A stretch of DNA of 24,277 nucleotides from contig JAYMTF010001320.1 in assembly GCA_036897485.1 (NCBI GenBank), positions 1-24,277 of the forward strand. Reading direction: 5' to 3'. Position numbers and translations under genes: made by a program. Positions within the stretch are counted from its first letter, which is position 1. Each line of letters opens with the position of its first letter. Source of the stretch: Pelargonium nanum (taxonomy: Eukaryota; Streptophyta; Magnoliopsida; Geraniales; Geraniaceae). Under the pieces are notes generated by a model. It searched no databases. It had not been told where the DNA came from and saw nothing but the letters and a program-made list of their open reading frames with translations. This document shows positions 9,266 through 20,194 of the stretch, one piece after another.

Positions 9266-12200
9266 ATGGGTCAAAGACTCGATACAATGAACCAACAGAA
9301 ACAGTCCAAAGGTGAGTTGCTCTACGAGCTTGCCATTTCTGGAAAAGTGGAAGCCATTAAAGCTCTGTGCAGAGAAGGTGCAACCCTTGAGGTATAGCTT
9401 TTTCCACTGTTTTGGGTTTTCAATATCATTACATTTCTGGATTGTGGGTTTTGTTTGATGAATTGTATCAGCTTAAATCACATCTTAGATGCTTAAAGTT
9501 CAAGTGTTTTGCTATGAAATTCACAGAATTTATGCCCCAATTGTGCAAAATGGAGAAGATTAAGTACATTGGAGAAAAAAGAATAAGCTAGTACTACTAT
9601 TCAGTTGGTGTATGGGGTTTATTATACTAATTTAGTATGTAATATGGTGATAATCATAGTCAATTTCATGCATGGAAAAAGGTAATTTTACCTAAATTGA
9701 TTAAAACCATCCAAGCATCTATATGACTATATTATCTGTTGCATTTTAGGAAATTTTACACAATCAGGCATGAGTATACCTGGCAATGCGGGCTGCAGGC
9801 CTAAAAGGACCAGGCCTAAAAATGCACGTATTTTTACTGCGCAACTTTTCGTCAGTTTTAATGTGTCCACTTAGTTAGAAAGTTTAGGGCCGATAAAAAG
9901 TGCAAAGTACAAACTCGCGAATGCTCTGGTCCGGCCTGCGACCTGAATTGCCATGTAGGCATGAGTAGTACAAAATTTTCATGTTACCCTTCATGAAAGA
10001 AGCAGTTTTCAATGAGATTGTTGAGGAATGTACTTTTGTTTTTCCTTGTCACAAAACCCAATAGCCTTGTTACTTCAGTTAAAATGCTTTGATAGCTAGT
10101 TGGTTGATAATTTGGTTGTAGTGCCTTTTTTATTTGATGTAACGGGTGCCTCTATGTGGAAACAAGTGGTCATTGCTGATGTGTTTCCGTGCAGTGGATT
10201 GACCGAGAAGGAAAGACTCCCCTCATTGCAGCATGTATGAGTTCAGAACGATATGAAGTTGCCAAAGCACTGATTGAATTGGGTGCCAATGTTAATGCTT
10301 ACCAGCCTGGTAAGTTTCTGAAAGCTACATATCATACACTGTGCAGATAATATATGTGCTTCTAATCCATTTATTATGCCGTGGAAGTCATAGATTATGT
10401 TTTCCGAAGCATTGGACGTAAATTTTATTTTAATCATTAGATTTGATTTCATTGTATCGGTACTAGCTATAGTGATACAAACAACTGATCCATTTTGACC
10501 TCAAATTTCTAGGGCGTCAAGGAGGTACTCCTTTACATCATGCGGCAAAAAGAGGATTGGAACGGACCGTTAAGTTACTTCTATCCTATGGAGGTATGTC
10601 TCGATTACTACATATGGCTGTATAATTCATTTCTGCTGGGCTGGTTTAAGTGAACTTACTGTAATTTGTTTCTAATATTTATGATGAGTCTATTTTTGTG
10701 TTCTTATGCTACTATTTCAGCAAATGCTTTAGTGAGAAATGATGATTGCCAAACTCCACTTGATGTTGCTAGAATAAAGGGGTTTACCAACGTCGTGCGA
10801 ATAATTGAGGTATATATTACTAATTTGTATACAGTAGTTCATTAAAATGCTCTAGGTTTAGTATATCATTGTTCTGTGGTCCAATTTTGATATTCATTTT
10901 ATGGGTTTTCAGAATCATATTTGCCATTTCTCTGGCTGGCTGCGGGAATTATATGGTCCAGGTTTTCTCGAAGCATTAGCACCTCAATTATTATCAAGAA
11001 AAATGTTTGTGCCAAATCCATATTATTTATTTTCAATCTCTTGACACTTTTTAGTTTTTACTTCCATCTATACTACTACCTGTGTTGCCGGCTTGCCGCA
11101 GAACTAGAATGTAACTGATTCAAAATACTTAATAGGTGCAAAGTTCAGTTTTATTTTTCTGTCATAGGCCATCTTAAGTATTTTCCCTATCACTGTGCTT
11201 TATATTCTTAACATAACATTATATATACATGTGCTCAACTGCTCATCAAAGTCATCATTTGCAGTTGGGTTGTTGTCCTACCTTGTGGTTCCCATAATCC
11301 GATGAAGCCTCTCAAATTGGAGCTTGTAATATACGCTACTCCTCAGGTAAAATAGAGCTTGGTCAAATATCATCAAACATTGTGTTTGCAATTATTAGAA
11401 TTGACATTTTTTGGGGGTGTGTATTTAGCTTTTACAGTGCTATTTGCACGTACATCTTTGAATCTGTGCTTTTGATCAATTCACAGGATGCTCAGCCACG
11501 TACGGTTATTACTCTTTGGAAGGCTAAAATTGAAGAACCCAAATTTCACCAATCAGATCCCGCTCTAGTGATATTTGACCAGTCAACCAGTAAGTTACGA
11601 AGTTGTTATGGTTGTGACTATTAATATCTCGTGTTTTCTTAATAGTGGCGTGTGGATCTTTTAACTGTAAGTCTGTAACATGTTCTCGTGGGAAAGGGGG
11701 TTGGTTTGTTATTTGAATGTGGTTTGGGTGTTTATATGACACTAAGTTGTCAGTTTCTTTAGGGAAAGTCTTCGGGAATGGTGATATTTGGGACAATGTC
11801 ATGGTCCTCAATACTTGGCAGTTGGCACTAGGCTCATTGTTGCCTTTTGAATATCGTCCTTGTTTATGTCTTCTTGGAGCTTCATTACATGAATAACTCT
11901 TTCTTTCGTGTCTTTTTATTATTGGAAAATAAATCACCACCAAGATAGAATATAAGATTGACACATATTGATTGCATGGTACTAAAGTAATTCTTGGCTA
12001 TTCATAATTTTTGTTATAAAAATAACATCTCCACATTGCTTGTATTGGTATCACTCTAAACTTATCTTCCTTTGAGAACCATTATGACATGTTTCATTTG
12101 TTTTTGTTGAGATTTTGCTCAATGAATGGCTAGAGACTCTTGCACTGAGATTTTTGGTGAGCAGAGTTGCGACCTTGGAACTTGGAAGTTCAGTGCTTAG

Positions 12201-13720
12201 CTATTCATGTTCATTACCTTCTTTTTCTTCCTGATTTTACAGTCTTCTATTTGTTAATAAATAAATAAAACGAATAAAGCTACACTACACCAGTTGCTCC
12301 TATGTTATAGTAATTTGATTCAGACTCTTGTAAAACCACTGATTTGTTTGAGGCATATATAACTTGAACGGCCATTATGACTTAGAAGGCTAACATATGA
12401 ACAAAGGAAAAATTTGTTCTGCTGAGTTTCTTGTAAACTTTTGCTGCCTTTGTTTTCGTACTATCGTCACTTTGTGTTGCACTTTCATTATATCACTTCT
12501 TTGATCATATGGTTCTTCGTTTTGACCAGAAACACGATACAAGCTTGCTTCAGCCAATGAAGGTGACAAACATCAATTACAGATATTATATGATGCATGC
12601 AGAGGAGTACCTCAGGTGAAGTACCGGCCTATTTTAATCTCTGTTAGGCTTGTGTTGTTTTAGTTAGAATTAGAATATGTGATTCACAAGCAGAGCTGGC
12701 AAATTGGACCTGAACCCGTGAGCACCCGAAATCAGAGAATTTTTGCGGGTTTAGGTCTCATAAAATAGACCCAATTAATTTTTGGGTTGGGTTTACCATG
12801 GGAAAAGTGCGGATTAGGATGGGCAACCTGCATGAACCCACACCTCTTGTGGGTCGGGGTCAGGTTAGGTCTTTTCAAAAACCCGACCCAAATTGCCAGC
12901 TCTATTCACAACTTGTAAACAGTAGGTTTCAGAGATTAGTCCTGGACTAGTTATTTTAGTTAGTCTAATTTTCCCAACAAAATACTATACACAGCTGTTT
13001 ATCTATTATTTTCAGGTTATGCCACCCCAAGTAATTCACGGTACCCAAAACACAGCTCCCGCAACTGCACCCGAAACTGCTGCTGAAGCTGTAGAATTAG
13101 CGATGGCACTAAATGCCTCCATTCAGTCTGCATTGGAGAATAGACCGCCACTTCCTCCAAGGACAAACCAGAGCTCCGAAGCAGTAAACATGAACGGTTG
13201 GGGAAACACAGCAGACAAAACCAGTCACAACGGGTGGGGCTCAGCTTCCGGACACACGCAATCAGAGGCAAGCAGCAGTGGATGGATGGATGAACCGGAA
13301 AAAGAAGACTACAACGGATGGGGTGTGCCTAGTTCCGGGAAAGTTGGCAGTTCAACACAACACGTACATACCAAGCCAAGCAATGAAGTTGGTGCATCCA
13401 TTTCTTCATTTCCATCTGCTCCACCGATGCCTCAGGAGGTTCTTGATGAAGGGCCAATTCACTATCCGTCCATTGATTTCAGCGCGGTGGAGTTGTCCGC
13501 TCCAGCCGCAGAGAATGAAGTTTCGGCAACAGGCAATGTAAAGGACGGAGAATCTTCGTCGTGTATAATATGTTGGGAAGCTCCTATACAAGGCGCCTGC
13601 ATTCCTTGCGGTCACATGGCTGGTTGTATGTCTTGTCTGAATGAAATCAAAGCGAAAAAAGGGGTGTGCCCGGTTTGCCGAGCCGTGATTGAAAAGGTTA
13701 TTAGGCTCTATGCTGTCTGA
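9266..13720 (+). CDS. XBAT35: Ankyrin-repeat RING-type E3 ubiquitin ligase, XBAT35/XBAT34-like
   Basis: Nine exons: 9266-9391, 10195-10309, 10513-10593, 10721-10809, 10913-11004, 11265-11346, 11487-11589, 12530-12615 and 13016-13720. All are in phase and encode 492 aa. XBAT proteins are RING E3 ubiquitin ligases; Arabidopsis XBAT35 acts in ethylene-related growth and in immunity. Ankyrin repeats lie at about residues 47-145 (GKTPLIAACMSSERYEVAKA, GGTPLHHAAKRGLERTVKLL, CQTPLDVARIKG). A conserved region follows (SGWLRELYG, PLKLELVIYATPQ, DAQPRTVITLWKAK). A UIM-like helix (AVELAMALNASIQSALE) is near residues 282-298. Four GW motifs occur between about 319 and 359. The C3HC4 RING is C441, C444, C456, H458, C462, C465, C476, C479, ending VIRLYAV. 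N-terminal MGQ leaves Gly2 as a possible myristoylation site. Choice between XBAT35 and XBAT34 is not firm. Introns 1 and 8 host small TIR elements. Confidence 0.92.
9777..9957. mobile_element. 181-bp Mutator-type MITE with 10-bp target-site duplication in E3-ligase intron 1
   Basis: The ends read TACCTGGCAATGCGGG and, reverse-complemented, TACATGGCAATTCAGG; inverted similarity continues to GCAGGCC. A perfect 10-bp direct repeat, GGCATGAGTA, flanks the element at 9767-9776 and 9958-9967. A 9-10 bp duplication fits Mutator-like elements. The interior is shared with the diverged segment at 4731-4810. Confidence 0.8.
12690..12903. mobile_element. 214-bp GGGTY-rich TIR element with 8-bp target-site duplication in E3-ligase intron 8
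   Basis: The left end reads (GC)AGAGCTGGCAAATTGGACC and the right end, reverse-complemented, reads AGAGCTGGCAATTTGGGTCGGG. The interior is rich in GGGT/ACCC words. ATTCACAA flanks it on both sides (12682-12689 and 12904-12911). The 8-bp duplication suits hAT-type insertion; if the true duplication is 9-10 bp with a mismatch, a Mutator-type element is the alternative. Confidence 0.72.
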
Positions 13721-14269
13721 TTTGTGCCTGATTGTGGATATATGGACTTGTGATCGGTTTTAGAAGGTTTCATATATTTTTTTTTCTTACATTGTTTTGA
13801 TGATCATGAACAATAAATGGGCTGTAATGAAATGTACTCTTCCATTTATGTGATTTGTGAGTGTGTAGAATTTACAAATTGAGTTGTGTACAAAGATGCA
13901 AGAAAGTATATTTTGAATATGTGAAGTTGGGATTGGTTCATGAAACTGTTATATAATTTGATCACAAGCTTGTTTTGTCCATTAGGTAGGGCTGCAAATG
14001 AAGTGTACTAAAGCCATTTTGATTATTTGCCAGTGTACATAATTTCACTTGTAAAAATGGAATTTATTAATACCTTATTGATTTACAACAATGTAGCCAA
14101 ACAAATATCTACATATGAAAAAAAAATTCCTAAGAAAAATAACTATGAATGAAATGAAATCTCCTAGCAGCCCATCATCTGTCTCACATCTTTTATGTAT
14201 GATCACTTCCATATGCAAAAACCATGGGAACATCTGTAACTATTTATATCTGTAAATTTGTATGCTTAA
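13721..14269. other. Convergent 3' region between the E3-ligase and reticulon genes
   Basis: 549 bp separate the two convergent stop codons. It should hold both 3' UTRs. AATAAA at 13812-13817 is a good poly(A) signal for the plus-strand gene. On the minus strand an AATAAA is present around 14064-14069, about 200 nt after the reticulon stop. No other gene is seen. Confidence 0.55.
13812..13817 (+). terminator. Putative poly(A) signal AATAAA of the E3-ligase gene
   Basis: A canonical AATAAA lies about 92 nt after the stop codon at 13720 and is followed by T-rich and TG-rich sequence. Plant poly(A) signals are loose, so this is only a likely site. Confidence 0.45.
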
Positions 14270-17200
14270 TTAGGACCCTTTCTTAGTTTTCTTCAGTTCA
14301 ACAATGGTTGGTCCATTTCCATGTCGTCGTCCTGTTCCTCCATTTTGTGCCTGTCGTCGTCCTTTCCATGTTTCTTCACCAACCTCAGCTGTATCAGTAG
14401 TATCATCGTCCACCCAATCTTGATCTCTCACCATCATAGATTGCTGATAGTAACGAATCGCCACGAACAACATGAACACTGCACAAAATCATTCACAGTA
14501 GCAGATTCAGTTTCACGTGTTTGTTCGACATGTCAGATATTAGAGATTTGAGATGATCAAATGCAAGATGTGTCATTTGTTTTCACTAACATGACATTGG
14601 TTCAATTTGACAGTTTGTTTGCAAGAGCAAATTAGTAACACATTGCAAGATTGTTAAGTTTTCAGTTTCACTAAGCATATCATTGAGAAATATTTGATGA
14701 ATTTACTTGGAATTAAAAGGGTGTTTTTGATTCTCACCAGCCCATATGCGAGCAACAATGGAAGAGAGATTCCAAACAAGAGTGAAGATGGCAAATGCAA
14801 CTGCTTTCTTGTGGGTGCAGGACTCCCAAGCATCCCGAAACCGTCGAATCCAAAATTTACCTTTCATCATTATCACACAACAAAACAACTTTTAGTAGCT
14901 TATAGCCAAACACGAGACATTCCAACAAATGATCTTAATACTTGCAAAATCTTAATCCAAAGTTGTTGGCCAAGACTCAATCAGACCGATCAACGGACAT
15001 AACCACATTAAAATAAATTAGCAAAGAGTGACTATAAAGTGATGATGACTTTTAAAGAGTTTGACGAGTCTTAGGCCATAACCCGAAAACCCTATAGGGT
15101 CGGGTTAGGGTTAGGGCTCACCAACCAGACCCGACCCTACCTTTTGCCACCTATATATGAGCCTACAATACACGGAGGACTATAGTTTGACGGGCCCCAC
15201 TTCAATAATCACAAAACCCAAATCAGTACAGACCATGCCATAATCTACCTATTTTTATTTTTTATTCTTTATTCTTTTTTATCTAATTTCAATTATTGGG
15301 AGGACAAAATTTTATGAGACCCATTGATGTACATGACCATGAGACCCACCAATGACCCAAAAAAGAGCCGTTACATTGCATTAGACACTTCTTACTTCTT
15401 AGCTTATTAACAGGTCTTTCAATGCAAGAAGGGGTCCACAAAACAATTAGGTGATAATATGTGGGCCCTTGATCCATCAGGCCCATGGGCCCACCAACAG
15501 TAACTAGTCCACATGAATCCAGTTGTACAGTAACAGTATTTTTTTTATTATCATGATTCATGACCCACAGCCATAATATGAACAGACAGACAAACAAAAA
15601 AACAAAGACAAGAGTTAATAAATTCAGAGAATTTTTTTACCATATGCAGTGATCAGTGTGGAGTAGGAAGAGCAGACTTTTGGCACAGTGAAAACCCCAA
15701 AAAAGCCTGAGACAAACAGAAACAGAGAGTGAGATGTGAGCACATGCACAGCCATGCAAGCTAGCAATTGTCAATGCAAAAGTGTGTATGAGAATGTTCA
15801 GTAAAGTATTTAAGTTTACATCTACCTAGTGCTCTGTTTGGTTGCCAGGAAAAACCCAGAAAATGTTGCTCAAAACCACTTGATGATGGGTTCATAACTG
15901 CATATCATATGCCCTATTTGGCCTTGTGAAAAGGCAATGAAACCAGATTTTTGTGATGGTAGATTGTCTTTTCAACTCTAATAAACAAATAATAATCAAC
16001 CACCAAGAGCGACTGAAACGACAAAAGTTTGATTAGATAACGATTGTAAAGGTCAGGTTAAAGGTCAATTCTCACAACTGCTAAGGGTTGTGGCTCAGTT
16101 GGTCTTGCAAACTAAGATTGTGGGAAGAGCAAAGGATTAGATCACCACTAAACACACCCATTGGGAGGGGCAAAGAGCCTTAACTGTGACTAAAACCAAG
16201 CAGGAGTGTCTCAGACCGTAAAACAGACGAGGATTACCTGTGGTTTATACCGAAAAATTGTAACAATTTACATTTGACCCGTCAGTGGTTTTAGTATAGT
16301 GCATTTAAATTGACCCATCTTTGACCTGTTAGTTATGTTAATATAGTACGTTTAAACTGACCCACGTTTGCTCCATCAGTGATCTTAATATAGCATGTTT
16401 AAACTGACCCGTGATACCAATTATAACAAAATACAGGGCTTATCTACCAAATGAGGATTTGAGTTTGGCTTACCAAACTTGGCCATCGTCCAAATGGTAA
16501 TGGAGCTGCCACACCTTGCCAAAACAAACAGCAACACAGCCAACTGCCATTGTCAACAATTTATCAGTCCCTTTTGTAAGTTTCTGAATTTCACATGCAA
16601 ACAACAAAGAAAATAAGGAAATTACCTTCATTGTAGTGGAAGGATCTCCAGAGAAAAGAGCTCTGAGTTTGAGTAAGAACTCATTCAAGTAAGGTAGGAA
16701 CAATTTTAGCAACCACACAGCATCTCCTTCACCCACCACATAGCTTGCATCATCTGTGTCTATGACTCCTCTGATTTTTCAACATGGAAATTGAAATAAG
16801 ATAAAAATATCCAATTGTGCTAATGTTACTCATTTCTGAATACTGAATCTTAGTGTTCTTACCTCCGAATTATCGACTTGTAGAGGAAAATGGCAGCAAG
16901 ATAGACAAGACCCAGATAGGAAATTATAGATATGAAGCTGCAATAATCAGTAATTGACCACAATTTAGCAAATAAAATTATGGGTTCTGCTTGAATCATA
17001 GTAATTAGCAACAACAAAAAAAAATTGTTCTTCAGCTACCTGATGTTGAGGTCTTGAGTGTAGGATGACGAAACTATGGCAAAAGTTCCAATTCCAAACA
17101 CAAATGCAGATCTTGAAACATCTCTCCACATTACCAAATCCACTGTGAAAAAAGTCAAAAACACAAATGGGAAAATTAACAGAATGTGCATAGCAACTGA

Positions 17201-18179
17201 GAATCACAAACTAGACCCAGAAATGAAAAACTCACCCAAACTCTGCAACTTGTTTTGCGTATGTGGGAACCTCTTGTGTTGATCTGAAACTGAAACAAGA
17301 ATTCAAAAGAAGCTAAATTGAGACAAACCCAATACAAAACAAGTCAACAATTGAAAAACTACCTGGAGTAGAGTTTGTGGGAGGGTTGTTTTTTTGGTAA
17401 AATGTAGAGCTTCTGATATGAACAGGTTGAGTTCTAAGAGTAGAAGCTATGGTCACTGGTTTTGTATTCAATTGACCAATCTTCCTCTCTTCAATCACCA
17501 CCACCTTCTTGGGCTTCTGTTCTGGTTCTGGGATATTGATTTCTTTAACATCAATGCTCTTCTTTTCAACCTCCAATATCTCCTCCTCCATGTCCTCAAA
17601 TTCCTCTTCCTCTTCTCCTTCTTCATCACCATCTCCACCATTTTCTTCTGGTTCTTGACTCACATTACTGCTCGAAACAACACCAAACTCCTTGCAAGCC
17701 TCCTCATCTCGATCCGGTCCCTCCACAACCTTATTCGTCACCTCCGGAAGCAAATTTGGAACCGAATTTTCCGAATTCGGTTTCTTCGTTGGTTCAGATC
17801 TGAGCTTCCTCCTGGTCTGAATTGGGCTCTTCTCGGCATCGGAGGTGGTTGATTCAGATCTGAGCTTCGAAACCTGAACTGGGCTGCTCTTAAACCCCTC
17901 GAAATTGGTCTCCGATTTCCATGTCTTCCTCTTCCCAGCAACCCCAACTGGGCTCCGCCGGACCTTCCGGCTCAGACCCATCTCGTCCTCGTCGCGACCA
18001 GCTTTTTCGTCGTCGCGACGAACCTCTCTCTCCTTGTCGTCGTCGTCGTCGTCGTCGCCATTGAAGACCTTGATTCCACCTTTGACTTCGTCGAGCTTCA
18101 TTCGGCTCTCCCAAACAGACCCAGCAGCCACCACTCCGCTTCTCCGCCCAGAAACTCTTCTGGGTCTCGCACCATCCAT
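14270..18179 (-). CDS. Reticulon-like protein with long acidic N-terminus (RTNLB17/18/21 type)
   Basis: Nine exons on the minus strand: 18179-17363, 17283-17236, 17142-17040, 16937-16863, 16770-16626, 16543-16474, 15706-15641, 14860-14738 and 14478-14270. All are in phase and give 551 aa. Reticulons insert hydrophobic hairpins into tubular ER and curve the membrane. Residues 1-288 are charged and probably disordered, with a D7 run, SPVQ/SPIQ repeats with RKLRSE, and an acidic stretch near 200. The reticulon domain follows (about 288-485): VDLVMWRDVSRSAFVFGIGT, two long hydrophobic segments (FISIISYLGLVYLAAIFLYK; LAVLLFVLARCGSSITIW), then GFFGVFTVPKVCSSY and HKKAVAFAIFTLVWNLSS. The C-terminus is hydrophilic and basic, ending ELKKTKKGS. 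The start is the first ATG of the long first exon. The exon 6 acceptor has a weak pyrimidine tract but alone restores LAVLLFVLARCG. The exact paralogue is uncertain. Confidence 0.92.
15079..15160. repeat. Fragment of a GGGTY-rich repeat in reticulon intron 7
   Basis: A short segment (ACCCGAAAACCCTATAGGGTCGGGTT ... CCGACCCTACC, ending TTTTGCCACC) resembles the low-complexity interior of the TIR elements at 12690-12903 and 20195-20475. Clear ends and a target-site duplication were not found. Confidence 0.45.
16085..16245 (+). mobile_element. Degenerate tRNA-derived SINE in reticulon intron 6
   Basis: GGGTTGTGGCTCAGTTGGTC contains a good tRNA A box (TGGCTCAGTTGG). About 45 bp on, GGATTAGATCACCAC resembles a decayed B box (GGTTCGAATCCC). 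The downstream body is unique here and the 3' end is not well defined. It sits in the opposite orientation to the host gene. Confidence 0.5.
16273..16413 (+). repeat. Minisatellite: three 47-bp tandem units in reticulon intron 6
   Basis: Units at 16273-16319, 16320-16366 and 16367-16413 are each 47 bp long. Each has the pattern TTTGAYCYRTYAGT...TTARTATAGYRYRTTTAAAYTGACCC. Units 2 and 3 share the core TTAATATAG followed by GTTTAAACTGACCC. Confidence 0.85.
18036..18056. repeat. (GTC)7 trinucleotide repeat encoding Asp7 in reticulon exon 1
   Basis: Seven GTC triplets on the plus strand read as seven GAC (Asp) codons on the coding strand, in the acidic N-terminal region. Perfect coding microsatellites of this type are often length-polymorphic. 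Confidence 0.9.
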
Positions 18180-20190
18180 GGCGTCTTAATTTTTACGATC
18201 ACTCTCTGTGATGATTGCGGAGAGCAGTACAATGGGTCATTGGCTTGAAGGTGAAGAAATGGCGGTTGATATTGGGATCTTCTGCGAGATAAAGAAAAGC
18301 GAGTTGTTGGGTTTTGTAGATTTGTTTAATTTTGGCGAAAAGGAGATGCTAAAGAACGCTGAATTTGGTGGAGATGATGATGATGATTTTCTTTTTCTTT
18401 TACTTTTGAGACTATAAATTAATAATTACAGAGGATCTGTTCTTGGACTGATGTTTTCGAGGCTCTACAAAGAACAAAAATGAGTCGCTCACATGCACTG
18501 AATTGTGAAGGTGTCAACTTGTTTCTTCAGAGTATGTATTCAAAATATTTATTCAAATTTCTAGGTGTGTTTTTTATTTTTCTTGAAAATTAGAGGAGAG
18601 ACTCAAATTAACCATTAGGACAATTTAATGTCTAAAAAGACCGGATTTAGTTGCTCGAAATGATTGAATCATATTTTTTTATAGGAGTGGAATAAATTTG
18701 AATTTTGACGTGAAATGAGCAAATTTATTTATGATTGAATTATGTATGAATTTTTTAATCCGATCTGTTTAAACTCGTGACTCACATTGTATGTCTCCCC
18801 TTTTCGCTATTTGTGTAATGTAGGTGGAAATAGGAAATGAGGCTTGAAGTTAGATTTGAACAAGATTTTGAATTTGTGGTGGGGTGTAACATCTTGAGTT
18901 TTGAGTGTTAGGTTGATTGGTTGAGAAGAAATAAATGTATTTTTTTTCATGTGATACGTGAGGTAAATATGAATGGTTGAAGATTACTAATTATGCATTA
19001 ATTGTCAGAGGTTTTTGTGGGTTACTGTTGACTTTTGTCATGCATAGGAAAAACACACAAATTGTTCATATAATATACAGTACATGTTACTACCATTATT
19101 CAATCTAATAAAATAAGCACAATATTATATTTAACTCTTATTTAGTGATTTGGTGACCATATATACAATCACACACCACCGTCATTGTACTTAAAATAGC
19201 TATAAACAAATCCCTTATAAATATTAGATATTAACAAATTTAGTATTTTTTTCCGCTAAATAAAAATGAGTTAAAAATCATACTTTTTTTCTTACTCTAC
19301 CGATAAAAGGTAACGTATATTCTGAAATGGAAAGAGTTTGATTTTAGAAAATAAGTATTTGTTTGGCATCACCGGTGTTTCTTTAAAAAAATGAGTCACA
19401 TAAGCAAAACTTGAAAGAGAACTACATAAGAGTGTTCGGCAAAATGCATAAAATAATTTAAAATAAACAAGCTTTTGCGTATCTTCGTAAAGAAGTCGAC
19501 TGTCAAGCTGTAGATAGAATTTTGACATCCTTTAATAATAAAATATTACACGTAAATACAAATTGAGTCGATCTTATTTGATGATAAAACCGGATCGGTT
19601 ATATTTTGTTATACTGACATGTAAAATGCTATTCATTATTTCTTCATACGAGGTCGGCCCTAACTGTTGATTAAAATATGTTAACGAGGTCTTTCCTAGA
19701 AACCGAACCATCTGTGCGTTTGGTCTGCACACAAAGGACAAAAACCTTGTACATCCCAAAACCATAAACTCCAAGCTATCTCACCACCGACACCGATACG
19801 ATACCGACACTCACCAAATCTATTAGGACACATTCGATACTATAGATTCTTTTACTACGTTAGGACTCTTCTGCCCAAAACTCCATAAATATTGAATTTT
19901 GAAATGTACAAACCCACAATCTGTATTATAATCAATCTGCCATTTTCTTGGGATTTGAATTTTGTATAGCAAATTCATGAACAACATTATTGTAAAGCCC
20001 CACAAATTTATTTATAGCAAGGCACGTGATTTCCTTATAAACAATGAGAACTCACGTGCTCTGCTTTGTGACATTATGGAGTACCAATCATAACGTTTGA
20101 AATTGGTATCATATCTATGTATCTAAGTACACATTTCAAAGTCATAGCTTAGTCTACTTAAACTAATAAACACACAAGATGGTCAACCAA
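18180..20190. other. Intergenic region upstream of the reticulon gene
   Basis: About 2 kb of mostly AT-rich sequence with no supported gene. The first few hundred bases should hold the promoter and 5' UTR of the minus-strand reticulon gene, including a GAT microsatellite near 18375-18390. Around 19785-19815 phrases like ACACCGATACGATACCGACAC suggest an old repeat fragment. A pair of G-boxes lies at 20023-20058. The short reading frames here show no family resemblance. Confidence 0.5.
20023..20058. promoter_or_regulatory. Inverted pair of G-boxes (GCACGTGA ... TCACGTGC)
   Basis: CACGTG occurs at 20023-20028 and 20053-20058. Each lies inside an 8-bp arm (GCACGTGA and TCACGTGC), making a perfect 8-bp inverted repeat around a central TTATAA-containing loop. 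G-boxes bind bZIP and bHLH factors. The site is about 1.8 kb upstream of the reticulon start and downstream of the formin, so any target is unclear. Confidence 0.35.
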
Positions 20191-20194
20191 TTTG

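Noticed and set aside
11524..11964. 146-codon minus-strand open frame across E3-ligase exon 7 and intron 7
   Set aside because: It overlaps a conserved plus-strand exon on the opposite strand and shows no domain or family resemblance.
14694..15002. 102-codon plus-strand frame
   Set aside because: Opposite strand of reticulon exon 8 plus intron; no family resemblance.
15104..15118. GGGTTAGGGTTAGGG, which looks like a telomere repeat
   Set aside because: Only two units, of the animal type and not the plant TTTAGGG type, inside a GGGTY-rich repeat fragment; not an interstitial telomere.
17394..17852. 152-codon plus-strand frame opposite reticulon exon 1
   Set aside because: Shadow of the minus-strand coding exon, produced by its acidic and Ser-rich codon composition.
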